From NCBI GenBank assembly GCA_018607135.1, contig JABBCA010000098.1, positions 62,001 to 126,000 on the forward strand: a stretch of DNA of 64,000 nt, in the 5' to 3' direction. The number at the start of each line of letters is the position of its first letter. Positions within the stretch are counted from its first letter, which is position 1. The position numbers were made by a program, and so were the translations under genes. The DNA is from Opitutales bacterium. Its GTDB lineage: Bacteria; Verrucomicrobiota; Verrucomicrobiia; Opitutales; Coraliomargaritaceae. Positions 26,126-36,150 of the stretch are shown in pieces. The notes under the pieces are model-generated. The model saw nothing but the letters and a program-made list of their open reading frames with translations, did not search any database and was not told where the DNA came from.

Positions 26126-27034
26126 TCAGCCAATGTTGAGTGTGCGATAAGTGGTGGGTGGCATGCCGGTATGCTTGCGGAACAGTCTTGAAAAGTAGAG
26201 TGTATCTTCATAGCCAAGCCGATGGGCGATTTCGGCAACTTGCATGTCGGACTCGTCGAGAAGCCGACATGCTTTTTGGATGCGCAATTCTGTGAGGTAA
26301 GTCATGGGGCTGACGCCGCAATGCTCACGAAAGATTTCGCTGAAGCGGGATACCGAGAGGCCTGCGTGTTGAGCATATTTAGTGAGCGCCTCAGGCTGTT
26401 GGAGTGTTTCACGCATATAGTCCATTGTCTTTTCGATGCGTCCTAGTTGTTTATTCTGAATACTACCGTGAGTTCGAGCGTGTAGGAGTGTAAGAATATT
26501 GACCAATATTCTGGATAGTTCCAAGAGTGAGTCGTCTGCATAGCCGCGCTCTAACGTTGCGATGACGCTACGGAAGTGCCGACGCAAACTCTCCATAGCG
26601 GGGCATGGTATGATTGGAGATTTTTTTGAAAAGGGTGCCCAGTTGAGAAGTTCGGTTGCTCCGTTTCCATTGAAGTGAATCCAGTAAATTCTCCATGGAT
26701 CGTTACTTGTTGAACCATAGGAATGCGGGCAGTTGGGCGGAATCAAGAGCACGTTGCCCCGGCTTAAAGTATAATTGCGCCCCTGTAGCTTGAGCCACCC
26801 GCTGCCTGCTTCGACGAGGATTAGCACGTAGCTATCCACACCTTGTGGGCGCTCGACTCGATGGCCGCTGGTGACGGGGAAATACCCGAGGTCAGTGACG
26901 AGGAAGTCCTTGATGTGGGGTCTCTGGCGCATTCGCTTAAGGACAGTCGAGGGCACTCGATAGAGCCGTTGACCTTCAAATCCCTCTGGCTTTATTTCCG
27001 TAAGATTGTCCATGTAAAAGCGAAAGCTATCCAT
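26126..27034 (-). CDS. AraC family transcriptional regulator
   Basis: This 302-residue protein has an N-terminal cupin-like sugar-sensing domain (LILVEAGSGWLKLQGRNYTL, LLIPPNCPHSYGS) and a C-terminal pair of helix-turn-helices (AGLSVSRFSEIFREHCGVSP; VAEIAHRLGYEDTLYFSRLF followed by RKHTGMPPTTYR). It is divergent from the SSS transporter gene with only 64 bp between the start codons, so it very likely controls the transporter operon. The intact C-terminal signature makes the family call secure; the inducer is unknown, perhaps fucose or galactose. Confidence 0.94.
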   Translation of the reverse strand: MDSFRFYMDNLTEIKPEGFEGQRLYRVPSTVLKRMRQRPHIKDFLVTDLGYFPVTSGHRVERPQGVDSYVLILVEAGSGWLKLQGRNYTLSRGNVLLIPPNCPHSYGSTSNDPWRIYWIHFNGNGATELLNWAPFSKKSPIIPCPAMESLRRHFRSVIATLERGYADDSLLELSRILVNILTLLHARTHGSIQNKQLGRIEKTMDYMRETLQQPEALTKYAQHAGLSVSRFSEIFREHCGVSPMTYLTELRIQKACRLLDESDMQVAEIAHRLGYEDTLYFSRLFRKHTGMPPTTYRTLNIG

Positions 27035-27036
27035 TT

Positions 27037-27079
27037 ACCAAGTGGCAGAGCAAGTATATACTGTATGCCCCTACTTGGT
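27037..27079. promoter_or_regulatory. Divergent promoter region with a 7-bp inverted repeat
   Basis: The 64 bp between the AraC and transporter start codons contain ACCAAGT (27037-27043) and its complement ACTTGGT (27073-27079), 29 bp apart, with the AT-rich TATATACTGTAT stretch between. This is a reasonable candidate binding site for the AraC protein, but the arms are short. Confidence 0.4.
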
Positions 27080-27098
27080 CTTTTCCCCTTAAATTTTT

Positions 27099-28637
27099 AT
27101 GGCTCTAAATCTTGCTGACTGGTTGTTGTTTCTCGGATTCTTCGTCGTTGTGATCGGCTTCAGTCTCTGGAAGAGCCGTGGCTCATCTGGTGATGGTGAA
27201 GACTACTTCCTGGCTGGGCGGGGCTTGTCATGGTGGCTGATTGGTATCTCGATTGTGGCTGCAAATATTTCTACGGAGCAATTTGTCGGGATGGCAGGGC
27301 AGGGCGCGAGTTCTGTTGGTTTGGCAGTGAGTTGGTGGCAATTGATCGGTTCGGTCGGTATCGTCTTGATCGCGTTCACGCTTCTGCCGAGATTTTTACA
27401 GGCGGGTATTTACACGATGCCCGAGTATTTGGAATATCGATACAATGTGGTGGCACGGTCGATCTTCGCCTTGTTGACCGTCTTTATCTACGTGCTGGTT
27501 TTGGTCACTGCGGTCTTGTTTTCGGGCGCACTGACCTTGCATACGATCTTCGGGATTGATCTTTCGGTGGCAGCATGGGTGATCGGTGCGGCGGCTGCGC
27601 TTTATACTTCTTGGGGTGGGCTCAAAGCGGTTGCTTGGGCAGATTTGATTCAAGGTATCGCGCTCTTAGCGGGTGGTTTGGTCGTCTTCTTTCTCGGGCT
27701 GCAAGCCTGCGGTGGCTGGGAAGCGTTCAGCACGACCAATGCGGATAAGCTGCACATGATATTACCAGCTGAGGATGCCAGTCTGCCTTGGACAGGAGTG
27801 GCGGGTGGTATGTGGATCGTCTTGATTTATTACTGCGGCTTGAATCAATTCATCGTGCAAAGAAATCTCGCGGCTAAAACCCTGCGCGATGGCCAGCTAG
27901 GCATGGTCTTTGCGGGAGCGCTTTGGTTGCTGGTTCCCTTCGCAATTGTGATGCCCGGTATTATGGCCTTTCAACTTTATCCAGAAGAGCTGGCGCTCAA
28001 TCCGGATAAGGCTTACCCGACTCTAATTGCCAGTTTGTTACCGGGTGGAATGCGCGGCTTCCTGCTGGCGGCATTAGCCGGAGCGATAACGAGTTCGCTG
28101 GCTTCGATGTTGAATTCGGCCTCAACGATTTTCTCGTTAGATGTGTTTAAGCGGCTGATTAAGCCGGATGCCGAGGAGAAGAACATGGTGCGACTCGGGC
28201 GGGTCATGGTGATCATCTTTGTCATCATTGGCTGCTTGCTGGCTCCGATGTTGGCCGATCCAAAATTTGGCGGCGTCTTCCAATACATCCAACAATTCCA
28301 GGGCTATATATGGCCGGGTGTGGTCGCGGCTTTTATCTTCGGCATGGTGGTGCCTCGCGCACCTGCGGCTGCGGGTGTATCCGCACTGATTACAGGGCCA
28401 GTGCTCTATGGTTTGATGCAGGCCTACGCGACGCAGATCCACTTCTTATTACAGGTGCTGATTACGTTCGTTCTCGTATGCCTCATCATGGGAGTTATCA
28501 CGCTCATTCGACCCATGTCCGAGCCTAAGTCGTTGCCCGTCCGCGACGATATTGATCTTCAGTCGGATCCTAAGGTCAAGGCACTTGGTGGCATCGTGAT
28601 CGCTGCAGTGGTCTGTTTTGTAGTTATTTTTTGGTAA
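27099..28637 (+). CDS. Sodium/solute symporter (SSS, SLC5 family), probable sugar importer
   Basis: This 512-residue integral membrane protein has about 13-14 hydrophobic segments. SLC5 motifs include the N-terminal DYFLAGRGLSWWLIGISIVA followed by NISTEQFVG, the GGLKAVAWADLIQG loop, and the AALAGAITSSLASMLNSAST helix that holds sodium-site serines. The NISTEQFVG segment is typical of SGLT-like sugar transporters. It heads an operon with the DUF5107-TPR gene 4 bp downstream and is divergent from an AraC regulator. In this locus it is the likely importer of a released monosaccharide, which is inference. Confidence 0.93.
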   Translation: MALNLADWLLFLGFFVVVIGFSLWKSRGSSGDGEDYFLAGRGLSWWLIGISIVAANISTEQFVGMAGQGASSVGLAVSWWQLIGSVGIVLIAFTLLPRFLQAGIYTMPEYLEYRYNVVARSIFALLTVFIYVLVLVTAVLFSGALTLHTIFGIDLSVAAWVIGAAAALYTSWGGLKAVAWADLIQGIALLAGGLVVFFLGLQACGGWEAFSTTNADKLHMILPAEDASLPWTGVAGGMWIVLIYYCGLNQFIVQRNLAAKTLRDGQLGMVFAGALWLLVPFAIVMPGIMAFQLYPEELALNPDKAYPTLIASLLPGGMRGFLLAALAGAITSSLASMLNSASTIFSLDVFKRLIKPDAEEKNMVRLGRVMVIIFVIIGCLLAPMLADPKFGGVFQYIQQFQGYIWPGVVAAFIFGMVVPRAPAAAGVSALITGPVLYGLMQAYATQIHFLLQVLITFVLVCLIMGVITLIRPMSEPKSLPVRDDIDLQSDPKVKALGGIVIAAVVCFVVIFW

Positions 28638-28641
28638 GATT

Positions 28642-31600
28642 ATGTGTTCAGTTAAAGCCACACAAACGATACGACAGATCCCGACCTACCGCCTGGGGCA
28701 GCCCGAGAAAAACCCACTCTTTTTTGAGAAGCGTGTTTACCAAGGCTCATGCGGCAAAGTGTATCCCGTGCCGTTCATCGACAAGGTGTTCGATACGCCG
28801 GAGATGGTGTCTTACCAATCGGTGGAGATCGAAAACGACTACCTACGTTTGTCCATGTTGCCAGAAATCGGAGGGCGCATTTTTACGGGGCAGGATAAGG
28901 CCAATCAAAATTATGATTTTTTCTATCGTCAAGATGTGATCAAGCCCGCGCTCGTTGGGTTGGCAGGGCCGTGGATCTCGGGGGGAGTCGAATTTAACTG
29001 GCCGCAACATCATCGCCCCGGCACCTATATGCCCACAGATGTGGAAATCGAAGCGGGTAGCGATGGTTCTAAGACCGTCTGGATGTCGGAGCACGACCCC
29101 ATCAATCGCTTAAAAGGAATGCACGGTATTTGTGTGCAGCCCGGCAGTGCGCTGATCGAGTTGAAGGCTCGCCTCTACAATCGCACGGCAATCACGCAAA
29201 CCTTTCTCTGGTGGGCGAATGTCGCGGCACGGGTCCACGATAATTACCAAAGTTTTTTTCCGCCAGACGTGCACTACGTCGCCGATCACGCGGTGCGGGC
29301 GATGTCATCCTTTCCGACCGCAAACAATAATTACTATGGTGTCGACTATGCCCAGCGCCCCGGAGCGAATGATCTCGCATGGTATAAAAATATCGAGGTG
29401 CCGACCAGCTATATGGTCTGCCAGACTCGCTACGATTTTTTCGGTGGTTACGATTTCGATGCGCAGGGCGGATTCATCCATGTGGCCAATCGACACATCG
29501 CCCCAGGGAAGAAGCAATGGACATGGGGTAATCATGATTTTGGCTGGGCTTGGGATCGTGAATTAACGGATCACAATGGTCCCTATGTCGAGCTTATGGC
29601 GGGCGTTTATACGGACAATCAGCCAGACTTCTCTTACCTTGCTCCGTATGAGACGAAGACGTTTTCTCAGTATTGGTGGCCGTATCAAAAGATCGGCCCG
29701 GTTCAAGAAGCCAATATTTTGGCGGCGATACGTTGCGTCGTTTGTGATGACCAGTCGATTGACCTCGGTCTAGTCGTCGTGCGCCCGATGGATAGGGTCA
29801 GAGTGTTGGTGAAACAAGGCGAGGCGATCTTGTTGGAAGAAACGATCACGGTATCGCCCGATCAGCCATGGCAAAACAAAGCATTACAGTTTGATGGAGA
29901 CGATTTGGAGGAGCTTTGTGTATGGGTCTTCAATGATCAAGGGGAGGCTTTGATCGGTTATCGTCCAGTTAATACATCTAAGCTTCGCCGCGAGCGAGAA
30001 CTGGCCACGGAGCCGCCGTTGCCCGATGGGATTGAATCGGTTGAAGAATTGTATCTGACTGGGGAACACCTCGAACTTTATCGACATCCGACGCGCTATC
30101 CTGAGCTTTATTGGGAGGAAGCGCTTCGCCGTGAACCTTTAGATGCGCGTTGTAATATCGGACTAGGGCGTCAAAAAATGGCGCGAGGTCAGTTCGTAGA
30201 AGCAGCGCAGCACTTTGAAAATGCCATTGCGCGTCTAACCTTCCGCCATCCGAATCCAGAGACTGGGGAAGCGCACTACTATCTCGGCTTGTGTCACCGC
30301 TACCTTGAGGATTTTGAGGCAGCCTATTCACTCTTTTATAAAGCGACATGGAATTATGCTTGGCGCGCAGCGGCCTACTATGAATTGGCCTGCATCGATC
30401 TGATGCATGGAAAAACCAGTGATGCCCTCAAGCATTATAGCGAATCTTTGGAGACCAACGCGACCAACAACAAAGCACTGGTGGGCCAGAGTATCTGCCT
30501 GCGAAAACTTGGCCAAACCAAGGCGGCTCAAGCGACCCTGGAATCTTTGCTCAGTATCGACCGTTTGGATCATTGGGCGCTCGCTGAAAAAGCAAAGCTT
30601 GAGAACGGAACGGCACAACTTGCGCAAAGCAGCCGCTGCGACGCACAGACCGCGCTAGACGTCGCTTTTGACTATGCAGACTGTGGCTGTTGGGGCGAAG
30701 CGATTGAATTACTCGAAGCCCACCTAAATACAGAGGTCGCGCCCGTCAATGTGCCCAACCCGCTGGAGCGAACGCTTTTGACCACCTATGCTTTGGCATG
30801 GTTCGCCGAAAAATCAGGCGATACCAAACGCGCACTATCGATGCTTGAAAACGCACGTGCGCAGGCACCCGACTATTGTTTCCCCTCTCGCCTTCACGAA
30901 ATGAAAGTGCTCGAATGGGCTTCCATGCAGGCAGATCGAAATGCTGCTTACGGATTGGGTAATTTTTACTTTGATAAGAAACGGCACGAAGATGCGATCC
31001 ATGCCTGGGAGCAAGCTAGAGAAGCAGATCCAGAATTTGCGACCGTGCATCGCAATCTTGGTATCGCCTACTGGAATGCACGTCGCGATGGGGTCGCTGC
31101 GCGGAACAGCTACCAACGAGCACTGGCGAGCGATTCAGCCGACTCACGCCTAGTCGTTGAGTTTGCTCAACTTTGCGAAAAGCTTTGTGACGACGCCGAA
31201 TCGCGGCTGGCCTTCTTCGAAGCGCATATTGATCTTGTGCTCGATCGTGATGATGCCACCGTTGAGCTGGCTCAACTTTACAACGAAACGGTGCAGCCTA
31301 AAAAAGCGCTCCAGCTACTGACATCGCGACGCTTTCACCCTTGGGAGGGAGGGGAAGGTAAAGTGCTCCGGCAATACACAGATGCACGATTGAAACTCGG
31401 AGAAATCGCGCTAGGCGAGGGCGACCCCGCCGAAGCATTGAACCACTTCCAGCTCGCCTATGAGCCACCCAATGACTTGGGTGAGAAATACCATTTACTT
31501 CAAGCAAAGGCGGACCTGCGTTACTGGCAGGGTAAGGCTTTACGGGCACTTGAACAAGAGCCTGAAGCTATACTGGCTTTTGAAGAAGCCGCCAATGAGT

Positions 31601-31872
31601 CGGGCGACTTTCAAGGAATGGAGCAAATTGAGTTCTCAGAGCTGACTCTGTTCAAAGCGCTCTCATTGCGGGAACTAGGTCGAGAGTCCGAGGCCGCAGA
31701 AGTGCTCGAAGCCATGGCGACCTATGCGAAAGCGGAGATGCAGGTGCCTGCAAAGATCGATTACTTTGCCACCTCGCTACCAGACCTGTTGGTCTTTGAG
31801 GAAGATCTCGATATTGCAAAAAGTAAGAGGTTGCATAAACTGCTCAACTTATCCCAAAGCAAAAATAGCTAA
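28642..31872 (+). CDS. DUF5107 domain and tetratricopeptide-repeat protein
   Basis: This 1076-residue cytoplasmic protein has no signal peptide. Residues about 40-370 match DUF5107, a mutarotase-like beta-sandwich (LSMLPEIGGRIFTGQDKANQ, GPWISGGVEFNWPQHHRPG). The rest is rich in TPR-type helices (ALRREPLDARCNIGLGRQKM, HYYLGLCHRYLEDFEAAY, FATVHRNLGIAYWNARRDG). Such proteins often accompany SSS or MFS transporters in plant and algal glycan loci; the role is unproven, possibly carbohydrate binding or epimerisation. It follows the symporter gene after only 4 bp, so the two are co-transcribed. Confidence 0.88.
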   Translation: MCSVKATQTIRQIPTYRLGQPEKNPLFFEKRVYQGSCGKVYPVPFIDKVFDTPEMVSYQSVEIENDYLRLSMLPEIGGRIFTGQDKANQNYDFFYRQDVIKPALVGLAGPWISGGVEFNWPQHHRPGTYMPTDVEIEAGSDGSKTVWMSEHDPINRLKGMHGICVQPGSALIELKARLYNRTAITQTFLWWANVAARVHDNYQSFFPPDVHYVADHAVRAMSSFPTANNNYYGVDYAQRPGANDLAWYKNIEVPTSYMVCQTRYDFFGGYDFDAQGGFIHVANRHIAPGKKQWTWGNHDFGWAWDRELTDHNGPYVELMAGVYTDNQPDFSYLAPYETKTFSQYWWPYQKIGPVQEANILAAIRCVVCDDQSIDLGLVVVRPMDRVRVLVKQGEAILLEETITVSPDQPWQNKALQFDGDDLEELCVWVFNDQGEALIGYRPVNTSKLRRERELATEPPLPDGIESVEELYLTGEHLELYRHPTRYPELYWEEALRREPLDARCNIGLGRQKMARGQFVEAAQHFENAIARLTFRHPNPETGEAHYYLGLCHRYLEDFEAAYSLFYKATWNYAWRAAAYYELACIDLMHGKTSDALKHYSESLETNATNNKALVGQSICLRKLGQTKAAQATLESLLSIDRLDHWALAEKAKLENGTAQLAQSSRCDAQTALDVAFDYADCGCWGEAIELLEAHLNTEVAPVNVPNPLERTLLTTYALAWFAEKSGDTKRALSMLENARAQAPDYCFPSRLHEMKVLEWASMQADRNAAYGLGNFYFDKKRHEDAIHAWEQAREADPEFATVHRNLGIAYWNARRDGVAARNSYQRALASDSADSRLVVEFAQLCEKLCDDAESRLAFFEAHIDLVLDRDDATVELAQLYNETVQPKKALQLLTSRRFHPWEGGEGKVLRQYTDARLKLGEIALGEGDPAEALNHFQLAYEPPNDLGEKYHLLQAKADLRYWQGKALRALEQEPEAILAFEEAANESGDFQGMEQIEFSELTLFKALSLRELGRESEAAEVLEAMATYAKAEMQVPAKIDYFATSLPDLLVFEEDLDIAKSKRLHKLLNLSQSKNS

Positions 31873-31912
31873 CAGCTACATAAATTGGTTCGTTTGCAGA
31901 TGGAAATTATGC

Positions 31913-32605
31913 CTATTGGGATACCGCGTCGAAGAGGTTATATACCCGAATTTTTCCGGCTTGTTCGACGAAGATGACCATGCTTCGTTGATTCTCATAA
32001 ATTGGCCAAAAGCGTGAGTAGATACGCTTCCATCCACTTTCTTCGTAAACAGCGACTCGAATCGCCGCACCGCTGCCTTCTTGGACTTCAGCCTTATGAG
32101 CGACTGACTGTCCAGGGGGCAGTGCAACGGGCTTGTTGGCCTCGCCTAGTTGGACTGCTATGGGTGTTTGCGTCGTATTAATGTAAAGCCAATCTCTGGC
32201 ATTTGAACTTAGGTTGTCGGCGACTGCTCTGAACCCCACTTGTTCGCCATTGCTGCTGGCAAATACAATAATTTGGCGACTGTCCGCAGGAAATGAAACG
32301 CTACTATGCACATTATAGAGATATCCGCCTTCAGAGTCGATGTCTCTCGTGAAAAGCGGCAGCGCGCCATCCTCGCTGATGGATGCAGTAAAGCTAGCAG
32401 AGGGTCTAAAATAGGTTATTGGTAATACCTCGAAGCTGCCTCCCGTTTGATAGTAAATTTTGGTTTCCGCCATGTTGCTAAGCCCTAGCGTGCGAAGACG
32501 GATTTCGCCGCTGGCACCTCCGCTAGGCTCAGCTGACTGGGAATGTGCCGCTAGCGTTAATGCCGTTGAAGAGAGTAGACAAAAAAGATATTTTTTTAAT
32601 TTCAT
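31913..32605 (-). CDS. Secreted protein of unknown function, partner of the pilin-like gene
   Basis: This 230-residue protein has a signal peptide (YLFCLLSSTALTLAAHSQSA). The mature part has beta-rich character with segments such as GEIRLRTLGLSNMAETKIYY and SGWKRIYSRFWPIYENQR. I recognise no family. It starts 11 bp after the stop of the giant pilin-like gene, so the two form an operon and probably act together. It converges on the DUF5107-TPR gene with 40 bp between stops. Confidence 0.6.
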   Translation of the reverse strand: MKLKKYLFCLLSSTALTLAAHSQSAEPSGGASGEIRLRTLGLSNMAETKIYYQTGGSFEVLPITYFRPSASFTASISEDGALPLFTRDIDSEGGYLYNVHSSVSFPADSRQIIVFASSNGEQVGFRAVADNLSSNARDWLYINTTQTPIAVQLGEANKPVALPPGQSVAHKAEVQEGSGAAIRVAVYEESGWKRIYSRFWPIYENQRSMVIFVEQAGKIRVYNLFDAVSQ

Positions 32606-32616
32606 GGAGTGATTGA

Positions 32617-35600
32617 TTAAACTTCATCCTCATCTAACCAGCGAAATGACACGATGCGGAATTGACGACCAAAGGAGCTGGGAGAGGACTCGAGATCTTT
32701 CAAACGGTCAGCGGTAGTTGTTCCACTTAATGTGTCGGCGACGGGGTCGGGGAGGCGCTGCACGACGGCTTCGCACCAAACTTTGCTAATAACTTCACCA
32801 TTGATTGGATCGAGGGTCTCACCGTAACTGCGGATTTTAAAAGTGTCCGAACGTGTTTGCATGTAAGGGGCGAGCGCTTGCAAAACATCTCCTTGCAGCA
32901 GTTGTGTCGGGAAGCCAGCCCCTTGCGTACTGCCTGGCGATAGTTGCGTGTAGAGCGAGGTGTCGAGGTCGCTTTCCATCGAAGGTGGCAACGTGGAATT
33001 AATGACGTTATCAAGCGCTGCTTGCAGCACGCCTGATTTGCCCGAGTCATCGTTCAATAGTTGGCGATTTACAAACTCTGATAAGTTGTGAAATGGCCCC
33101 TGTGCTTGGACTAGACGAACGATCTCAACTGCAAGGTCTCTAATCTCTTGAGTCGTCAAACTACGGAATCCAAACCAGGCTGCGTCTTCATCAGCAGGAG
33201 TATTTTCCCATGGCACTCCCAATACCGTCTGAACCCGTGGGAAGCGAACCCCATCGACTGAATCGTAAGTGGTGCTGGCAGAGCCATCTGCATTCAGCTT
33301 GAGGTAGGGCAAACCTTTAGTGCCCGACAGGAACACCTCCCAAGCTTCAACAGAGGTCGAGTTAACATTGAAAGCGCCGTCGACAAGCAGGAAGCCTGCA
33401 TTGGTGCGACCTGCCGTTGATGCCTTGATGTTGCTTTCAGCAAAACTCAAATTATATGGTTCGTATGCTAAATAACGGGGATTTGGGAGTAATTCGGTTT
33501 GATCGAGGAAACCAGTGTAGGATCCTCTGTCTTGGGGGATAGTTGTAAAGATGTAAGCGTCAAAGAGTGCCTCATTGACTAGGTATGAGGCATCATAGAG
33601 GCTAAAAGGATTATCAATATCAACGTCATCGCTGAAATTTCCAGCGAAGTTGTCACTGTAGAGATCATTCCCGTTAGTTTGCACCCAATTGCCGAGCGGA
33701 ATGCGAATGTTTGCATAGGAGTTTCCCACAATGTAGCTGGGTTCATAGCTGAAGCGTCCAGCGGCGGCATGCTGTAGTTGCCCGACGGATACCAAAGGTT
33801 CGCGAGGAATGTCGAAAAGAATAACCTGTTTGGGGCCTGCGCCATCATCTGTTGCATTTCCATAGGGTAGAAAGCCTGCAGTTCCTTCGCTGGTGTAGGG
33901 GGGCGTCGGGTCTAATAGTGTGTTCGCAGGCTTGTTATGCGTGATTTTGTAAGTAGCGAGCGTGTTTAGGTTAGCGATACTGTCCCACTTCGGGTTGTTC
34001 CAAATAGCGCGAATATTACTATCAATTAATGGGCGAATCCGTTGCACATCCGATTCAATTGTTTTCCTGAGTTCGAATCGGTAGGTGGCTTCTTCACTTG
34101 GATTCATCCTACTGGGTGCGAACGTGGCATTTTCGCGCAGAAACTGAATGCCTGGTGAGTTGTTTAGTAGTTTGAATCGAGGAACGGATACGCGAAACCG
34201 CTTATCGATACTCTTACCCTCAATGATGTCGGGCCCATCGGAAATATTATCTACAGAAAAAGGAACATAAAAAATTTGTGCAATTTCGTGACCTCCGTCT
34301 GTTTCAGGATCCGTTGAATCTTGATTCGAGGGTAGACCCCATGCGACATTGGGCCCGTTCCAATTAGGATCTGTCCATTGACCTGGTAGAAATGGCATTT
34401 CGACGACCATATCTAGCGGAGGAATACCATCGCTGGCAGGTATATTGATTATCTGATTGCGGAAAGCAGAATTTTGAGCTGCAGTTTGTAAGTTGCTGGA
34501 AAAAGTGTTATCTCTGGCTCCTTCGGTCTGTGAGACGGGAACGTCATCGCCAAAGCCAAACACCTGCGTCTTTCCTGGTTCGATCACGATCGCTTCTTCA
34601 GCATACATCCATCTCACTCCGCGTACCATGAAGCCATCAAACCTAGTGGTCGGTCCGCCGCTTTGTGCATCGTTGCTCAGTAAATCGCCAGTTACGTTAT
34701 CCAGTAGATATATCCGAGCCTCGGGGTAACCGCGAAACATCGGGCCTTTATTGGCATCACCAGCTAGCTGCAGTGAAATATTGTATGGGTTGTAGAGACC
34801 TGTCCACAATTGCAAATGACTCTGGAACTCCGGGTATTGTTCGCCGCCGGCAGTTACATTTGCTCCAGTAGATTCAAACCAAGCGTTCTGTTGCATGAAT
34901 GCTAATACTGGCGATATTGGATTATGTGCACCGTCAGTGTCAGGGGAACCGCTGCCCGTCCACATGTCAAAGTTACCGTAAGGGTGGTTTAAGCTGCTAA
35001 ACTCATGAGGGCCGACGTTCCCTAGTCTCGTGGCATCATTGCTATTATTATCGATGAGTTGCTTATCAAAAACGTTGATCGGTAGTTGGTTTCCAATGAC
35101 TCGATCCTTTAGAGTGTAGTAGTCGCGAAAAATCCCGTGGTGTATGTATCCGTTCGCGCGTAGCTCGCTGGCATCGGAATCGCGGAATTTCTGAGGATCT
35201 ATCGCGATGTAGGAATTATCCGCCGTGGAATTATATGGAGCGCTTTTGTTCGGGAATAAATTGTTAAAGATTGAATCTCGCTCATATGCTGCCGTTAGAT
35301 CCTTTTTTAAGCCGCCCTCTCTGGTGTTTGAAAGTATGCCGTAGCCAGCTAGTGTGTAGTCGTAGTAATGCTCACTCGCCAACAGCGCGTTGTTTGCGTC
35401 GTCGATTGCTAGATCGTTCAAGCTGTCTGTGCGTGCAAGAGAAGCCAGAGACGTGCTGAGCCCAGTAGTCCCAAATAGGTCAAAATAGCCTGGTAGGACG
35501 TGGCGTTGGTTGCTGAGTAGTGTCGATGGATTCTCATTGTTGACCTCATCATTCGCTGGAGCCAGTTTGGCCTTTTGTGTCTCGTCGTCGACAATCCAAG

Positions 35601-36150
35601 CGAAAGCACCAGCTTCCGCTGGATTGCCTTCGATCATAACTTTGCCAGCACTTAACTCATTATTGATTTCCACTGAATTCGTATCAACGAGGACTACTGA
35701 GTCATTAAAGGGCTGAATGAGCTGGTCAGCAGGCGTTGCGTTGGAGGTGTCGATACCCGAAACAAGCCAGCGTACGGGTTGATTGGTTGGTTCTATGTTA
35801 GAGCTGCCGTCGCTATGACTAATGCCCACCCAGTATTTGCGCGTGTCCTTGGGAGTGTTCGTCGGAGCGGTTCCCACGCTGGGGTGCTGGCTCATTAAAT
35901 CGGCACGAGCCACGCTGCGTTGATCGGGGCCAGCGGCGGCCTGCAGCTCGCCCAGCGCTATTTGAATGCCCAGCAAAGCATTCTGACGAGACTCTAGTTG
36001 TTGGAGTGCAATGGTGCTGGATCGGGTCTCTACTTGAACCAAAGCGGTAAAGCCCAGCAAGATGGTTAAGATAAAGGCCATTAAACCCAATGCAATTACC
36101 AGGGAAAAACCAGCGGTTTGACGTATCGCTAAGCGGTTGCTCGACTTCAT
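32617..36150 (-). CDS. Giant type IV pilin-like exported protein (resembles Verru_Chthon cassette protein A)
   Basis: The start is taken at the ATG at 36150, giving 1177 residues; a longer frame to 36201 adds an unlikely N-terminus. Residues 13-37 (TAGFSLVIALGLMAFILTIL...) form a prepilin-like leader: basic N-terminus, Gly-Phe cleavage site and long hydrophobic helix. The usual Glu at position 5 is missing, as in GspK/PilX-like proteins. The long remainder is polar and beta-rich with no enzyme motif. Very large pilin-like proteins of this sort occur in Verrucomicrobiota cassettes named Verru_Chthon; here only this member and one small secreted partner are present. Possible surface or secretion role. 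Confidence 0.6.
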   Translation of the reverse strand: MKSSNRLAIRQTAGFSLVIALGLMAFILTILLGFTALVQVETRSSTIALQQLESRQNALLGIQIALGELQAAAGPDQRSVARADLMSQHPSVGTAPTNTPKDTRKYWVGISHSDGSSNIEPTNQPVRWLVSGIDTSNATPADQLIQPFNDSVVLVDTNSVEINNELSAGKVMIEGNPAEAGAFAWIVDDETQKAKLAPANDEVNNENPSTLLSNQRHVLPGYFDLFGTTGLSTSLASLARTDSLNDLAIDDANNALLASEHYYDYTLAGYGILSNTREGGLKKDLTAAYERDSIFNNLFPNKSAPYNSTADNSYIAIDPQKFRDSDASELRANGYIHHGIFRDYYTLKDRVIGNQLPINVFDKQLIDNNSNDATRLGNVGPHEFSSLNHPYGNFDMWTGSGSPDTDGAHNPISPVLAFMQQNAWFESTGANVTAGGEQYPEFQSHLQLWTGLYNPYNISLQLAGDANKGPMFRGYPEARIYLLDNVTGDLLSNDAQSGGPTTRFDGFMVRGVRWMYAEEAIVIEPGKTQVFGFGDDVPVSQTEGARDNTFSSNLQTAAQNSAFRNQIINIPASDGIPPLDMVVEMPFLPGQWTDPNWNGPNVAWGLPSNQDSTDPETDGGHEIAQIFYVPFSVDNISDGPDIIEGKSIDKRFRVSVPRFKLLNNSPGIQFLRENATFAPSRMNPSEEATYRFELRKTIESDVQRIRPLIDSNIRAIWNNPKWDSIANLNTLATYKITHNKPANTLLDPTPPYTSEGTAGFLPYGNATDDGAGPKQVILFDIPREPLVSVGQLQHAAAGRFSYEPSYIVGNSYANIRIPLGNWVQTNGNDLYSDNFAGNFSDDVDIDNPFSLYDASYLVNEALFDAYIFTTIPQDRGSYTGFLDQTELLPNPRYLAYEPYNLSFAESNIKASTAGRTNAGFLLVDGAFNVNSTSVEAWEVFLSGTKGLPYLKLNADGSASTTYDSVDGVRFPRVQTVLGVPWENTPADEDAAWFGFRSLTTQEIRDLAVEIVRLVQAQGPFHNLSEFVNRQLLNDDSGKSGVLQAALDNVINSTLPPSMESDLDTSLYTQLSPGSTQGAGFPTQLLQGDVLQALAPYMQTRSDTFKIRSYGETLDPINGEVISKVWCEAVVQRLPDPVADTLSGTTTADRLKDLESSPSSFGRQFRIVSFRWLDEDEV

